This document shows positions 8,001-17,325 of a DNA stretch of 64,000 nt, piece by piece. The translations under genes and the position numbers were made by a program. The DNA lies in contig NZ_CP029192.1 of the NCBI RefSeq assembly GCF_008642315.1, positions 8,432,001-8,496,000 on the forward strand. The letters run 5' to 3'. Source of the stretch: Streptomyces venezuelae (GTDB lineage Bacteria; Actinomycetota; Actinomycetes; Streptomycetales; Streptomycetaceae). The notes under the pieces were generated by a model. It had not been told where the DNA came from. It searched no databases and was given only the letters and a program-made list of their open reading frames with translations. How positions within the stretch are numbered: position 1 is the stretch's first letter; the number at the start of each line of letters is the position of its first letter.

Positions 8001-10758
8001 CCGTGCGCAGATCGACGACCGGCATCTCGTACGGGGGCACCGACGCGAGGACCCGCTGGGTCATCGAGTCGGGCAGCACCACGGCGCGCAGCATCGGATG
8101 CCGGTCCACCACCCGCTGCCAGGCGGCACGGAACCGCTCCACGTCCAGGTGCTCGCCCTCGAACTCCAGGTACATGTGGGCGGAGACGTTCCCGGACGAC
8201 AGCGACCCGGTGCGGCCCACGCAGTAGGCCTGCTGCTGGTCGGTGAGCCGGAACGGCTCGTGCGCCGCCGCCGGATCGGGCCGTACCACGGGCAGCGGTG
8301 CGCCGTCCCTGTCGTCGTCGGAGCCGCCGCGCTCCGACTCGATCGCCCGGCTCAGCTCGGCCACCGTGCGGTGCCGGAACACGCTGTGCGGGTCCAGGTC
8401 GAGGCCGAGCCGCTCGCGCAGCCGGTTCATCACGCGGATCCCGAGCAGCGAGTTGCCGCCCAGCTCGAAGAACGTGTCGTGCACGCCCACCCGGTCCACG
8501 CCGAGGAGCTCCGACCACAGGCCGGCCACCAGCTCCTCCAGTTCGGAGCGCGGCGCGCCCGTGTCCGCCGCCGAGGGCTGCGCGCTGCCCGGCCGGGGCA
8601 GCGCCGCGCGGTCCACCTTGCCGTGCGCGGTCAGCGGCAGCGCCGCCATGACGAGGAGGTGCGCGGGCACCATGTAGTGCGGGAGGCGTCCGGCGATGTG
8701 CTCGCGCAGCTCCGCCGCCGAGGGCAGCACGTCGGCAGCGGGGGACACGTATCCGGCGAGCGCCTGGTTGCCCAACTCGCCGTCCTGGCGCGGCAGGGCG
8801 ACGACCGCCGCGGTGCCGACCGCCGGATGGGAGCGCAGCGCCGTCTCGATCTCGCCCAGCTCGATCCGGTGGCCGTCCAGCTTCACCTGGAAGTCCTCGC
8901 GGCCGAGCAACTCCACGTTCCCGTCCGGCAGGAACCGCGCCATGTCCCCGGTGCGGTACAGCCGCTCGCCGGTCACCGGGTGGACGGGGAAGGCCTGCTC
9001 CGTGCGCTCGGGGTCGCGCCAGTAGCCCAGCGCGAGCCCGGCACCGCCGATGTACAGGTCACCGGGCACGCCCACGGGCCGGGGGCGCAGCGCCGCGTCG
9101 AGCACGTGGAGGGTCTGGTTGGGCAGGGGAGTGCCGTACGGAATGCTGGACCACGCAGGGTCGACCTCGTCCACGTCGTACGTACTGGAGAGGATCGACG
9201 CCTCGGTGTTGCCGCCGAGCCCCACGAACCGCACGTCAGGTGCGATGTCCCTGGCGCGTTCGGGCAGGGACAGCGGGATCCAGTCGCCGCCGAGGACCAG
9301 CAGGCGCAGCGAGGCGACCCACGGCTCGGGGTCGCGCTCCACCTGCTCGCAGAACAGCTCGAACAGGGCGGGGGCGCCCAGCCAGGTGGTGATCTCCTCC
9401 CGGCGGACGAGGTCCAGCCAGTGTCCGGGGTCCCGGTCGGTCCCGGCGTCCGGCAGGACCAGGGTGGCTCCGGCGCACAGCGTGCCGAGCATGTCCCAGA
9501 CGGACAGGTCGAAGCTCATCGCCGACAGGCCGATGGCCCGGTCCCGCTCCGTCACGCCGTACTTCTCGATCACATGGAGCAGCGTGTTGAGGGCACCCCG
9601 GTGCGGCACCAGGACACCCTTGGGGGTGCCGGTGGAACCCGAGGTGAACAACATGTAGGCGGGGTCCTCGGGGCTCTGCGCGGCCGTCAGCGGACTGTCG
9701 TCCACGTCCGCCCACGCCGCGTCGTCGTCCACCGCGAGGACGGTGACGTCGCGTGGCCACTCCCACCGCCCCGCCACCTTCCGCTGGGTGAGGACGAGGC
9801 GTACGCCGGTCATGTCGAGCAGCCGCTCCCGGCGGTCGGCGGGCAGCGCGGGGTCGAGCGGCATCCAGGCGGCCCCGGACTCCAACGCGCCGAGCAGCCC
9901 CACGGGTTGCTCCCAGCCACGCTCCATGCAGATCGCGACCGGCTCTCCGGGGCGTGCGCCCAGCTCTCTGAGGCGGCGTCCGATGCGGCGCGCCCGGCCC
10001 ATCAACTCGCCGTACGAGACGCGGTGTTCGCCCGAGACGATGGCGGTGTGCCCGGGGCGGGGTGCGGCGGCGCGGGCCACCGCCTCTTGGAGGAGCCCTT
10101 CGGGCAGCGGCGCCTCGGTCGCGTTGACCTCCGTGCGCTGCCGCTCTTGCGCGGCGGGCAGCCGCACCGGCGTGACCGCCGCCGTCCAGGCCGGGGGGCG
10201 CCGGGCCAGCGAGGCGAGCAGGTCCAGCCAGGACTCCGCCAGGTCGGCGACCATGCCGTCGGGCAGCGCGCCGTCGGCGTGCTCCCACCGGGCCTCCACC
10301 CTGCCGTCCGCCCGGGACACCCGCAGCGCGAGGACCGGGTCGGGGCCCGCGGGTGCCGGCGCCGGGTCGGCGTCCAGGGCGTCGACGAACTCGACCAGCG
10401 GACCGACGTCCGGGCCCGAGGCGTCGACCGCCCCGGCGGGCGCGGCGGCACGGCCCGCGAACCCGCCCTTCGCCAACGTGTCCGCCACCAGGGTTCGGCA
10501 GCCGTCCGCGGTGCGCTCGCGCAGCGTGAACCGGGGGTCCCGCGACCACAGGCCGAGGATCTCCGCGAAAGCGGTGCGCAGCACGGCGGTGGTGTCCAGG
10601 GCCGCGGCACGTGCCCCCTCGGTGACCCCGCGCCACACCCCGGGGTCGACGTGGACGCGATGGTCCGCGCGGGCGCCGCCGGACGGCTGCGGCGACAGGG
10701 GCAGGCGGGGGCCGCGCGGGACCGCGGCGCCGGTTTCACGGGCGAGGCCGGTGCTCAT
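4999..10758 (-). CDS. NRPS: (Cy remnant)-A-PCP-Cy-A-PCP
   Basis: A 1,919-residue synthetase. Residues about 30-175 align only with the C-terminal parts of a heterocyclisation domain, so this is a truncated relic. Domain A1 has A3 at about Y368 (FTSGSTGTPKGV). PCP1 carries its Ser at about 770 (LGGNSL). A complete Cy domain follows with D-x4-D-x2-S (DALCADFAS, about 968-976). Domain A2 has A3 at about Y1438 and TETTLWN. PCP2 has Ser about 1837 (LGGDSV). By eye the pockets read D-L-W-L-V-G-L-I-L-K (A1) and D-M-F-N-F-G-V-L-W-K (A2). A2 shares D, N and W with the Cys code DLYNLSLIWK, so Cys (thiazoline) or Ser is likeliest. No oxidase domain is present. The ATG at 10758 overlaps the preceding gene's stop by 4 bp. 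Because A1 lacks a working upstream condensation domain, it probably starts the chain. Confidence 0.9.
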   Translation of the reverse strand: MSTGLARETGAAVPRGPRLPLSPQPSGGARADHRVHVDPGVWRGVTEGARAAALDTTAVLRTAFAEILGLWSRDPRFTLRERTADGCRTLVADTLAKGGFAGRAAAPAGAVDASGPDVGPLVEFVDALDADPAPAPAGPDPVLALRVSRADGRVEARWEHADGALPDGMVADLAESWLDLLASLARRPPAWTAAVTPVRLPAAQERQRTEVNATEAPLPEGLLQEAVARAAAPRPGHTAIVSGEHRVSYGELMGRARRIGRRLRELGARPGEPVAICMERGWEQPVGLLGALESGAAWMPLDPALPADRRERLLDMTGVRLVLTQRKVAGRWEWPRDVTVLAVDDDAAWADVDDSPLTAAQSPEDPAYMLFTSGSTGTPKGVLVPHRGALNTLLHVIEKYGVTERDRAIGLSAMSFDLSVWDMLGTLCAGATLVLPDAGTDRDPGHWLDLVRREEITTWLGAPALFELFCEQVERDPEPWVASLRLLVLGGDWIPLSLPERARDIAPDVRFVGLGGNTEASILSSTYDVDEVDPAWSSIPYGTPLPNQTLHVLDAALRPRPVGVPGDLYIGGAGLALGYWRDPERTEQAFPVHPVTGERLYRTGDMARFLPDGNVELLGREDFQVKLDGHRIELGEIETALRSHPAVGTAAVVALPRQDGELGNQALAGYVSPAADVLPSAAELREHIAGRLPHYMVPAHLLVMAALPLTAHGKVDRAALPRPGSAQPSAADTGAPRSELEELVAGLWSELLGVDRVGVHDTFFELGGNSLLGIRVMNRLRERLGLDLDPHSVFRHRTVAELSRAIESERGGSDDDRDGAPLPVVRPDPAAAHEPFRLTDQQQAYCVGRTGSLSSGNVSAHMYLEFEGEHLDVERFRAAWQRVVDRHPMLRAVVLPDSMTQRVLASVPPYEMPVVDLRTADDDKVRRGLAEIRERYSHEVRPVDVWPLFDVVVAELPGDRFRVHFSIDALCADFASIRVLWDDLTLFYGDPDADPAPPAMDYRDYVLATADLSGTEAHRRSAEYWERRLVDLAPAPRLPMVRTPESVEHPRFVRRSVRLTADRWQRVTDRAAEVGLTPAGLLLAAYAEALSPWAQAPRFTLNVTNLNRIGAHPDVDGTVGEFASFALVEVDSATPGGFLDRARRVQEQLWNDLTHSYVSGVHLLRELMRLRGGFDGALMPVVFTSAVPLSGGRGTLLDGLLEQTGGITQTPQVWMDLLTEVQDGALVVNWDVNEALFDPAMVDEVFTGLSSLLDRLADDPAAWDEQEPLVAPVPLGADGREFGDGGIRPLPDRLVQDDFLDQVAARPDQVAVVADGRTLSYGELHREACRVAAWLLANGASRDRPVGVVLDKGWEQVVAVYGVLYAGAPYLPLDPEVSPERAAGLLARCGADLVLTRQGLAPLAGERRVLCLDALPEDVREVEHALPDASAQPSDLAYVLFTSGSSGQPKGVMVEHRGVVNALRETRETFAVGPGDRALALTALHHDMSVFDLFGVLGAGGTLVLPRASERREAAHWADLMTEHGVTVWNSVPAMMEMLVEHLGPQQGPLAALRLAFLGGDWLNVATVRRLVEGSDVRVVSVGGPTETTLWNIWHPVDRPDLDRRSIPYGKPVANTRYRILDDRMRDRPVWATGEMYCSGVGLARGYWDDPERTADSFVTHPRTGERLYRTGDLGRFLPDGTIEFIGRADFQVQVNGHRIEPGEVEAALLTHPDVAAAVVVGQERAGRAGHRGLTAYVVPGAGTTAPADLALREHLRATLPEHMVPSVFVTLDALPLNANGKVDRAALPEPRPEPSGAAQDAPRSAVAEVCAQVWAQVLEVEEVGEQDNFFALGGDSVLATRIVTRLRQVFASDAVTLRTVFLSPTVAGLAAGVVAAEEVPGRAEAMADVHLRVARMSPEEVRRELSARRNAAGTAADA

Positions 10759-13700
10759 ACGGTGTTCTCCGATCGGAAGTCCTGGGCCTCGCGGGGGGCC
10801 GGGAGGGTGCCGGGGGAGTGCGGGGCGGGGCCCGCACGGTCCGGTGCGGGCAGCAGGCCCGCGCCGACGAGGTGGTCCACGTAACGGTCGAGGAGCGGTC
10901 CGTCCACGACCGGGCAGCGCACCCCGGAGCCGGCGAGCGCGTCGAGCGTGCCGGAGACGTCGAGGCGCAGGCTGCCGAAGCCGGGCATGCCGTGCGAGGC
11001 TCCCGCCAGTGCCGCCACCGGCACCGAGCCCTCGTCGCCGCCCGCGTCGAGGACGTCCTCCGACACCAGCCGCGCCCAGCGGTCCGCGTCGGTCGACGCC
11101 AGCCGGTACCCGGCCGCACGCAGCCTGGCCACGACCGCGTCGAGCCGGGTCCGTTCCGGGTTGGCGAGGTGATAGGTGCCGCCCAGCGCCGAGGGCGTGA
11201 GGGACAGCTGGGTGAGCGCGGCGACGGCGAAGTCGACGGGTACCAGGTCGAAGTCGGCGTCCGCCCCGAAGTCGGGCACCGCGCCCAGTTCCACGCAGGC
11301 ACCGATGAACCGCCAGAACGCCGCGTCGGGGTCACCGCTGCCGGTCACCGAATCGCCGCCGAGCCGTCCCGGCCGGTACACCGACACCGGTATCCCGCGC
11401 CGCCTGCCCTCGTCGGCCAGTTCCTCGGCCACCCAACGGCTGCGCACATAACCGGAGGGCAGGACCGCGTCCGCGGGCACCCTGCCGTCCGGGCGCAGGA
11501 CTCCCGGCTCGGCGCCGCGCGCGAAGAGCACGCCGGGCGACGAGACGTAGTGCACCGGCTTGGTGCGGGCACGCGCCGCGAGCCTGAGCACCTCCGCCGT
11601 GCCGCCCGCGTTGGCCGCCTTCAACTGCCGGTACGGCTGGGCCAGGTTGGCCTCGCAGCCGACGTGGTGGATCGCGTCGACGGTCCCGGCCAGGCGCGCG
11701 AACGTCATCGGCGACAGGCCGAGGAACGGTTCGCGCAGACTGCCCGCGAGGACGGTCACCCGGTCCATCGGCACGTCGAGGCGGAAGCGCGTCAGAGCGC
11801 GGGCCAGTGCTCGCTCGGCCTCGCCGGGGCCCTCGGCGTCCACCAGGACGTGCAGGCGGGCCTCGGTCACCGTCAGCAGCCGGGCCAGCAGATGGGCGCC
11901 CAGGAAGCTGGTGGCGCCCGTCAGGAACAGGTGTTCCGGCGCGGCCACGCGTGCCGGGTCCACCGGAGCGCCGGCGCCGACGACGTCCTCCGCCAGGACG
12001 GCGTCGGCCCGCAGCTCCGCCGCGTCGGCGTCGGCCGTCTCCTCCTGCGCGCCCCCGGCGTCCCCGGCGCGTGCCCGGTCGAACACGGCGGCCAGCTCGG
12101 TCACCGTGGGCGCGTCGAAGAACACCTGGACGGGCAGGTCGACGCCGAGCCGCTCGCGCAGCCTCAGCAGGACCCGCACGGCCCGCAGCGAATGCCCGCC
12201 CGCCTCGAAGAAGTCCTCGTCGGGGTCGACCTCGCGCAGGCCGAGCACCTCGCGCCAGACGGCCGCGACCTCCCGCTCGGTGGCGGTGAGCGCCGCGTCG
12301 CCGTCCGCCGTCGCGACGGAAGCCTCGTCGGTCGCGGCCTCGGTCACGACCGGGGAGGGCCGGGCGGTCCGCTCCACCGGGGCTTCGAGGAGGCCGAGTT
12401 CGGCCACCGGCAGGTCGGGCGCGTCGAGCACCGCGGCGAAGAGCCGCTGCAGGTCCTCCGTGAACCGGTCGACGGACTCCGGGTCGAACAGGTCCACGCT
12501 GCCGCGCACCCCGCCCTCGATGCGCCCGTCGGTCTCCCAGTAGTGCAGCACCAGGTCGAACTCGGAGGTGTCGAGCCCGAAGTCGAAGGCCGCCACCTCC
12601 AGGTCGCCCATGCGCGCGGCCCCGGCCGGGTTCTCTCCCACCACGGCCGCCTGGAACAGCGGGTTGTCGCCCCCGTTGCGCCCGGGGCGCAACTCGGCGG
12701 CGACCACCTCGATCGGCGTGTCGCGATGGGCGTACGCCTCCAGGCAGGTCTCCCGCACCCGTCCCAGCACCTGCGCGAAGGTGAGCCCGGCCGGCAGGTC
12801 GAAGCGGAGCGCCAGGGTGTTGGCGAAGAAGCCGATGAGGTTCTCCACCTCGGGCTGGTCACGGCCGTGCACCACCGACCCGGTGACGATGTCCTCGTCT
12901 CCCGAACGCAGATGCACCAGCGTGTTGAAACCGGCGAGCAGCGCCATGAAGAGAGTCGCCTGGTGCTCGCGGGCCAGCGCGCGCAGCCGCCCCGCCACCG
13001 GCTCGTCGAGCGTGAAGGCCCGGCTGACGGCCCGCAGACTGGTACGGCCCCGGCGCGGCCGGTCCGTGAGCCGGTCCAGGGTGGGCAGCGGTTCACGCAG
13101 CGCCCGGCTCCAGTGCGCGAGACGCCGCTCCAGCTCGGGGCCGCGCAGCAGATCGCGCTGCCACTGGGCGAAGTCCGGGTAGCACACCGGGAGTTCGGGC
13201 AGCGGGACCGTGTCCTTCCCCTCGACCCGGGCGGCGTAGAAGGCGAACAGCTCCCGGAAGAGGATGCCCATCGACATGCCGTCGCCCACGAGGTGGTGCA
13301 TGGTCACCATCAGGACGTGCTCGTCGCCACCCAGCGGCGTCAGCCGGAAGCGGATGAGCGGGCCCTTCGTGAGGTCGAAGGGCCGGTCGGAGTCCTGCCG
13401 CAGCAGCTCTACCGCCTCGTCCTCGCCCCGCACCCGGTCGTCCACGTCGAAGGCGAGCGGCTGCTCCGCGAGGACGACCTGCCGGGGTTCGCCCTCCTGT
13501 ACGTGGAAGACGGTGCGGAGCGCCTCATGACGGCGTACGACCTGCTCCAGGGCGTGCCGCAGGGCGTCCACGTCGAGCGGGCCGCGGAGCCGGATCGCCT
13601 CCACCATGTGGTGGTAGGCGCTCTCCGGGTGCAGCTGGGCGAGGAACCACAGGCGCTCCTGCGCGAACGACAGGTCGGCCGTGGCCAGGCCCCGGCGCGG

Positions 13701-13808
13701 GATCCGCGGCGCCTGGGGCCCGGCGCCTCCGGTCAGCCACTTCTCCATCAGCCGCTGCTTCGTCGTGGACAGCTCCGCGCCGTCCGCGCGGGAACCAGGT
13801 GGAACCAT
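10755..13808 (-). CDS. NRPS termination module: C-PCP-reductase, no A domain
   Basis: A 1,017-residue protein. The LCL-like condensation domain has HHLVGDG at about 171-177. A PCP carries Ser about 540 (EAGGHSLRA). The C-terminal thioester-reductase (NAD-binding_4) domain begins near residue 620 with TGATSFLG. Such domains release the chain as an aldehyde or alcohol with NAD(P)H. The usual reductase Tyr-x3-Lys reads Y-V-R-S-R here (minus strand near 11440), so the Lys is replaced by Arg. There is no adenylation domain, so the free-standing A enzyme of the same operon is the likely loader. The ATG at 13808 (GAAGG 11 nt upstream) is preferred over a GTG at 13886. The extra 26 codons of the longer form have low third-position GC and span a small hairpin, as expected of non-coding DNA. 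Confidence 0.88.
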   Translation of the reverse strand: MVPPGSRADGAELSTTKQRLMEKWLTGGAGPQAPRIPRRGLATADLSFAQERLWFLAQLHPESAYHHMVEAIRLRGPLDVDALRHALEQVVRRHEALRTVFHVQEGEPRQVVLAEQPLAFDVDDRVRGEDEAVELLRQDSDRPFDLTKGPLIRFRLTPLGGDEHVLMVTMHHLVGDGMSMGILFRELFAFYAARVEGKDTVPLPELPVCYPDFAQWQRDLLRGPELERRLAHWSRALREPLPTLDRLTDRPRRGRTSLRAVSRAFTLDEPVAGRLRALAREHQATLFMALLAGFNTLVHLRSGDEDIVTGSVVHGRDQPEVENLIGFFANTLALRFDLPAGLTFAQVLGRVRETCLEAYAHRDTPIEVVAAELRPGRNGGDNPLFQAAVVGENPAGAARMGDLEVAAFDFGLDTSEFDLVLHYWETDGRIEGGVRGSVDLFDPESVDRFTEDLQRLFAAVLDAPDLPVAELGLLEAPVERTARPSPVVTEAATDEASVATADGDAALTATEREVAAVWREVLGLREVDPDEDFFEAGGHSLRAVRVLLRLRERLGVDLPVQVFFDAPTVTELAAVFDRARAGDAGGAQEETADADAAELRADAVLAEDVVGAGAPVDPARVAAPEHLFLTGATSFLGAHLLARLLTVTEARLHVLVDAEGPGEAERALARALTRFRLDVPMDRVTVLAGSLREPFLGLSPMTFARLAGTVDAIHHVGCEANLAQPYRQLKAANAGGTAEVLRLAARARTKPVHYVSSPGVLFARGAEPGVLRPDGRVPADAVLPSGYVRSRWVAEELADEGRRRGIPVSVYRPGRLGGDSVTGSGDPDAAFWRFIGACVELGAVPDFGADADFDLVPVDFAVAALTQLSLTPSALGGTYHLANPERTRLDAVVARLRAAGYRLASTDADRWARLVSEDVLDAGGDEGSVPVAALAGASHGMPGFGSLRLDVSGTLDALAGSGVRCPVVDGPLLDRYVDHLVGAGLLPAPDRAGPAPHSPGTLPAPREAQDFRSENTV

Positions 13809-13882
13809 GGGGGCGTCAACCTTCGCTCGTGCCCGGTAGCGGGCGCTGGGATGTTCTGGTGTGCCGCAGGGCGGCACCGGAG

Positions 13883-16800
13883 TCACTCGCCGAGCAGCCG
13901 GGCGGCGTCCTCGTCGGACATGTCGAGCAACTTCTCGTGCAGCCGCCGCTCCACGGCCTCGGCCGTCTGGGCGACGGTCTGCGCCTGCGAGAGCAGATCG
14001 GTGACGGTGAGGGTGACCGGCAGCAGGGCCTGGAGCCGGGCGACCACCTGCGCCGCGAGCAGCGAGTGCCCGCCCAGATCGAAGAAGTTGTCGTGCGCCC
14101 CGACCGGAGTGACGCCCATGACGTCCTGCCAGACCTCCGCGACCGTCTCCTCCAGCGGGGTGCGCGGCGCGGTGTACGCGGTGGGCAGCTCGGGCCGGTC
14201 GTACCGGGTGAGGCGGGGCCGGGGCTCCTCCGGCGTCTCGGCCGGCACGGTCGGCTCGGGGGTCGTAGTCGCGGCGGAGGCGGGCGGCCCGGCCACGGGA
14301 GTGCCGACGACGCCGGTGGGCACGTCGACGAAGTAGCGCTGCCGCTCGAAGGGGTAGGTCGGCAGCGCCACCCGGTGCCGCGGCACGTCCCCGCCGAGCG
14401 CGGCGAGGTCCACCGGCACGCCGCGCACCCACAGCTGGGCCACGGCGTCCAACAGGGGAGCCGCGTCGGCCGCGTCCTCGCCGGAGCCGAGCGTGGCCAC
14501 CACCGGAGCGCTGCCGGGGCCGGTGCCGCGCCCCGCGAGAGCCCGCAGGGTGTTGCCCGCGCCGACCTCGAGCAGCGTCCGGGCGGGCGCGTCACGCAGG
14601 GTGCGCAGTGCCGCGCCGAACAGCACCGGCTCGCGCAACTGCCGTCCCCAGTAGGCGGGGTCGGTGGCCTGCTCCGGGGTGATCCAGGTGCCCGTCACGT
14701 TCGACAGGTACGGCACCTCCGGCGCACCGAGCCGCACACCGGCCATCGCCGCGGTGAACGGCTCCACGGCCGAGGCGGTCAGCGCCGAGTGGAAGGCGTG
14801 CGAGGTCCGCAGCGCGGTGACGCGGTGCCCGGCGGCGACCAGTCGGCCGGTCAGCTCCTCGACGGCCGCGACGGGACCCGAGACGACGGTCTGTTCCGGG
14901 GCGTTGACGGCCGCCACCGTCACCTCGCCCGCCGGGTCGAGGAGTTCCCGCACCCGCTCGGCGGCGAGCGGCACCGAAGCCATCGCGCCCGGCGGGCAGT
15001 CCTGGAGGAGCCGGCCCCGCAGGGCGACCATGCGCAGCGCGTCCGGCAGCGCGAGGACACCCGAGAGGCACGCCGCGGTGAACTCGCCGACGCTGTGCCC
15101 GAGCAGCGCCGCGGGGTGCACGCCCCAGGTGCCGAGCAGCCGGGCGAGGGCGTACTCCGTGGTGAACAGGGCGGGCTGGGCGAGCCGTGTCTCCGTGAGG
15201 CGCCGCGTCGCGCGGTCCAGGGCACCGGCGTCGTCGGTGTCCGGGTACAGCGCCGCGCGCAGGTCCTCGCCCAGCTCGGGCGCGAGCAGTGCGGCGCACT
15301 CGTCGACGACGGCGCGGTACGCGGGCTGTGTCCCGTACAACCCGCGCCCCATGGCGAGACGCTGACTGCCCTGGCCGGGGAAGAGGAACGCGACGTCGGG
15401 GGCGGGCCCGGTGGGATCGGTGCGCCCCACGGCGACGGGAGTGACACCCGTGCCGTCCAGGGCCGACACGGCCTCGGCGCGGTCGTGGCACACCAGCGCC
15501 ATGCGGTGCGCGTAGGCCGGCCTGCCGACCCGCAGGGTGTGCGCGGTGTCGGCGAGCGCCGGAGCCTCATCGGCGCGCAGGCAGTCCGCGAGCGCCGCCC
15601 CGGAACGCTGCAGCGCCGCGTCGCCGTGGGCGGAGAGCACGAGGAGCTGCGGGCCCTCGTCGGCGGCGGAGGGACCCGGCAGGGGCGGCTCCTCCACGAC
15701 GATGTGGGCGTTGGTGCCGCCCACACTGAAGGAGCTGATGCCGGCGCGCCGCGCCTCGCCGCCGCGCGGCCACGGCGTGGGCCGGGAACTCACGCGGAAC
15801 GGGGTGTTCGGGAAGTCGATGTCGGGGTGCGGCTCCGCGCAGTTGACGGCCGGCGGGATCTCCTCGTGACGCAGCGAGAGCAGCACCTTGATGAGGCCCA
15901 GCACACCGGCCGCCGTGTCCGTGTGGCCGATGTTCGGCTTCAGGGAGCCGAGCGTGCAGAAGCCGCGCTTCTCCGTCCCGAACGCCTCCGTCAGCGCGGC
16001 GACCTCGACCCGGTCGCCCAGCGGGGTGCCCGTGCCGTGTGTCTCGACGTACGAGATCGACTCGGACTCGACGTCGGCCACGGCCAGCGCCTCGGCGATG
16101 ACCTCGGCCTGCCCGCCGACGCTCGGCGCGGTGAAGCCCACCTTGTGCGCGCCGTCGTTGTTCACGGCCGTGCCGAGCAGCACGCCGAGCACCTGATCGC
16201 CGTCCGCCAGCGCGTCCGCGAGACGCTTGAGGGCGACCACGCCCGCGCCGTCGCCCGGCACGGTGCCGTTGGCGTCGGCGGCGAAGGCCCGGCAGCGGCC
16301 GTCGGGCGAATTGACGCCCCCATCGTTGTGCACATAGCCCGCCCGCTGCGGGAAGTACACGGTGACGCCGCCCGCGAGAGCCATATCGCTCTCGCCGCCG
16401 AGCAGGCTCTGCACCGCGAGGTGCACCGCCACCAGGGACGACGAACAGCCCGTGAGCACGCTCATGCTCGGCCCGCGCAGATCGAGGCGGTACGACACCC
16501 GGGGGGCGAGGAAGTCCTTCTCGTTGCCCAACAGGGCCTGGAACTCGCCCACTTCGTGCAGGTAGGCCGGATCGGCCGACAGGTGGCGCTGCCAGTAGGA
16601 GGTCGGCCCGCCGCCGCCGAACACCCCGATCGAACCGTCGAAGGCCGCTGGGTCGTACCCGGCCGACTGGAGCGCCTCCAGGGAGCACTCCAGGAACAAC
16701 CGCTGCTGGGGGTCCATCAGCTCGGCCTCGCGCGGGGTGCAGCCGAAGAAGGCGGCGTCGAAGAGCTCCACCCCGTCGAGGACCGGACGGCGCCGCACCA

Positions 16801-17026
16801 GCCGGGGATCGGTCAGGAGCGCCTCCGGAACACCACTGGCGCGCAACTGCTCATCGGTGAACTCGGTGTGCGCCTCCTTGCCGTCGCGGAGCAGCGCCCA
16901 GAACTCCCGCGGCGACGACGCGCCCGGGTAGCGGCCGGAGAAACCGACGACCGCGATCCGGTCGTCGCTGCGCTCGTCCTCGCCGCCCCGCTCCAGGGAC
17001 GCGTCGTCGTGGCTGTATGCGTTCAC
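13883..17026 (-). CDS. Type I PKS module: KS-AT-ACP
   Basis: A 1,047-residue single module. The ketosynthase nucleophile is about C194 in TGCSSS (more often TACSSS), with HGTGTPLGD and NIGHTD supplying the two His. The acyltransferase has GHSVG (Ser about 645) and HAFH near [10 protein letters not shown], which points to malonyl-CoA. The ACP Ser is about 988 (LGGHSLLA). There are no reducing domains, so a beta-keto unit is expected. The GTG at 17026 overlaps the MbtH stop by 4 bp. The KS is of the kind that extends NRPS-bound intermediates. It probably accepts the azoline-bearing chain from the NRPS encoded two genes downstream, though gene order alone does not prove this. Confidence 0.9.
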   Translation of the reverse strand: MNAYSHDDASLERGGEDERSDDRIAVVGFSGRYPGASSPREFWALLRDGKEAHTEFTDEQLRASGVPEALLTDPRLVRRRPVLDGVELFDAAFFGCTPREAELMDPQQRLFLECSLEALQSAGYDPAAFDGSIGVFGGGGPTSYWQRHLSADPAYLHEVGEFQALLGNEKDFLAPRVSYRLDLRGPSMSVLTGCSSSLVAVHLAVQSLLGGESDMALAGGVTVYFPQRAGYVHNDGGVNSPDGRCRAFAADANGTVPGDGAGVVALKRLADALADGDQVLGVLLGTAVNNDGAHKVGFTAPSVGGQAEVIAEALAVADVESESISYVETHGTGTPLGDRVEVAALTEAFGTEKRGFCTLGSLKPNIGHTDTAAGVLGLIKVLLSLRHEEIPPAVNCAEPHPDIDFPNTPFRVSSRPTPWPRGGEARRAGISSFSVGGTNAHIVVEEPPLPGPSAADEGPQLLVLSAHGDAALQRSGAALADCLRADEAPALADTAHTLRVGRPAYAHRMALVCHDRAEAVSALDGTGVTPVAVGRTDPTGPAPDVAFLFPGQGSQRLAMGRGLYGTQPAYRAVVDECAALLAPELGEDLRAALYPDTDDAGALDRATRRLTETRLAQPALFTTEYALARLLGTWGVHPAALLGHSVGEFTAACLSGVLALPDALRMVALRGRLLQDCPPGAMASVPLAAERVRELLDPAGEVTVAAVNAPEQTVVSGPVAAVEELTGRLVAAGHRVTALRTSHAFHSALTASAVEPFTAAMAGVRLGAPEVPYLSNVTGTWITPEQATDPAYWGRQLREPVLFGAALRTLRDAPARTLLEVGAGNTLRALAGRGTGPGSAPVVATLGSGEDAADAAPLLDAVAQLWVRGVPVDLAALGGDVPRHRVALPTYPFERQRYFVDVPTGVVGTPVAGPPASAATTTPEPTVPAETPEEPRPRLTRYDRPELPTAYTAPRTPLEETVAEVWQDVMGVTPVGAHDNFFDLGGHSLLAAQVVARLQALLPVTLTVTDLLSQAQTVAQTAEAVERRLHEKLLDMSDEDAARLLGE

Positions 17027-17253
17027 TGTGCCGTCGCCCGCCCGTCCATCAGGCGCCGCAGCGACGCGGGGCGCATGTCCGTCCAGACCTCTTCGATGCG
17101 GCGCAGACACCGCGCGCGGGTCCCCGTGGTTCCTTCGCGGCGCCAGCCGGGCGGGTCGGCCCGGTCGGCAGGCCACAGCGCGTACTGCTCCTCGTCGTTG
17201 ACGACGACGCGGTACGCGCTGCCGTCCTGCTCCTGTGTTGCCGCAAGTGTCAC
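17023..17253 (-). CDS. MbtH-like protein
   Basis: A 76-residue MbtH-family protein with the family hallmarks: [11 protein letters not shown]-x-GW (PPGW) and the terminal [11 protein letters not shown]. These proteins bind adenylation domains and raise their solubility and activity. The GTG at 17253 has GAAGGA 9 nt upstream. It sits between the cupin N-oxygenase gene (70-nt gap) and the PKS gene (4-bp overlap), so it is part of the leftward operon and probably serves several of the cluster's A domains. Confidence 0.93.
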   Translation of the reverse strand: MTLAATQEQDGSAYRVVVNDEEQYALWPADRADPPGWRREGTTGTRARCLRRIEEVWTDMRPASLRRLMDGRATAQ

Positions 17254-17325
17254 CGGAAGTCCTTCGCGAAGTACCGGGCGCCGGCCCGTGGAACGGCGTG
17301 CTGGGGTGGGCGGGGGACGGCGGGC

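Noticed and set aside
6784..10884. Long plus-strand open frame (1,366 codons) across the leftward NRPS
   Set aside because: It is antisense to clear A, PCP and Cy domains and carries no protein motifs.
13809..13882. Possible GTG start at 13886 for the C-PCP-reductase, matching the 4-bp overlap pattern of its operon
   Set aside because: The 26 extra codons have low third-position GC and include a 7-bp hairpin; the ATG at 13808 has a GAAGG site.
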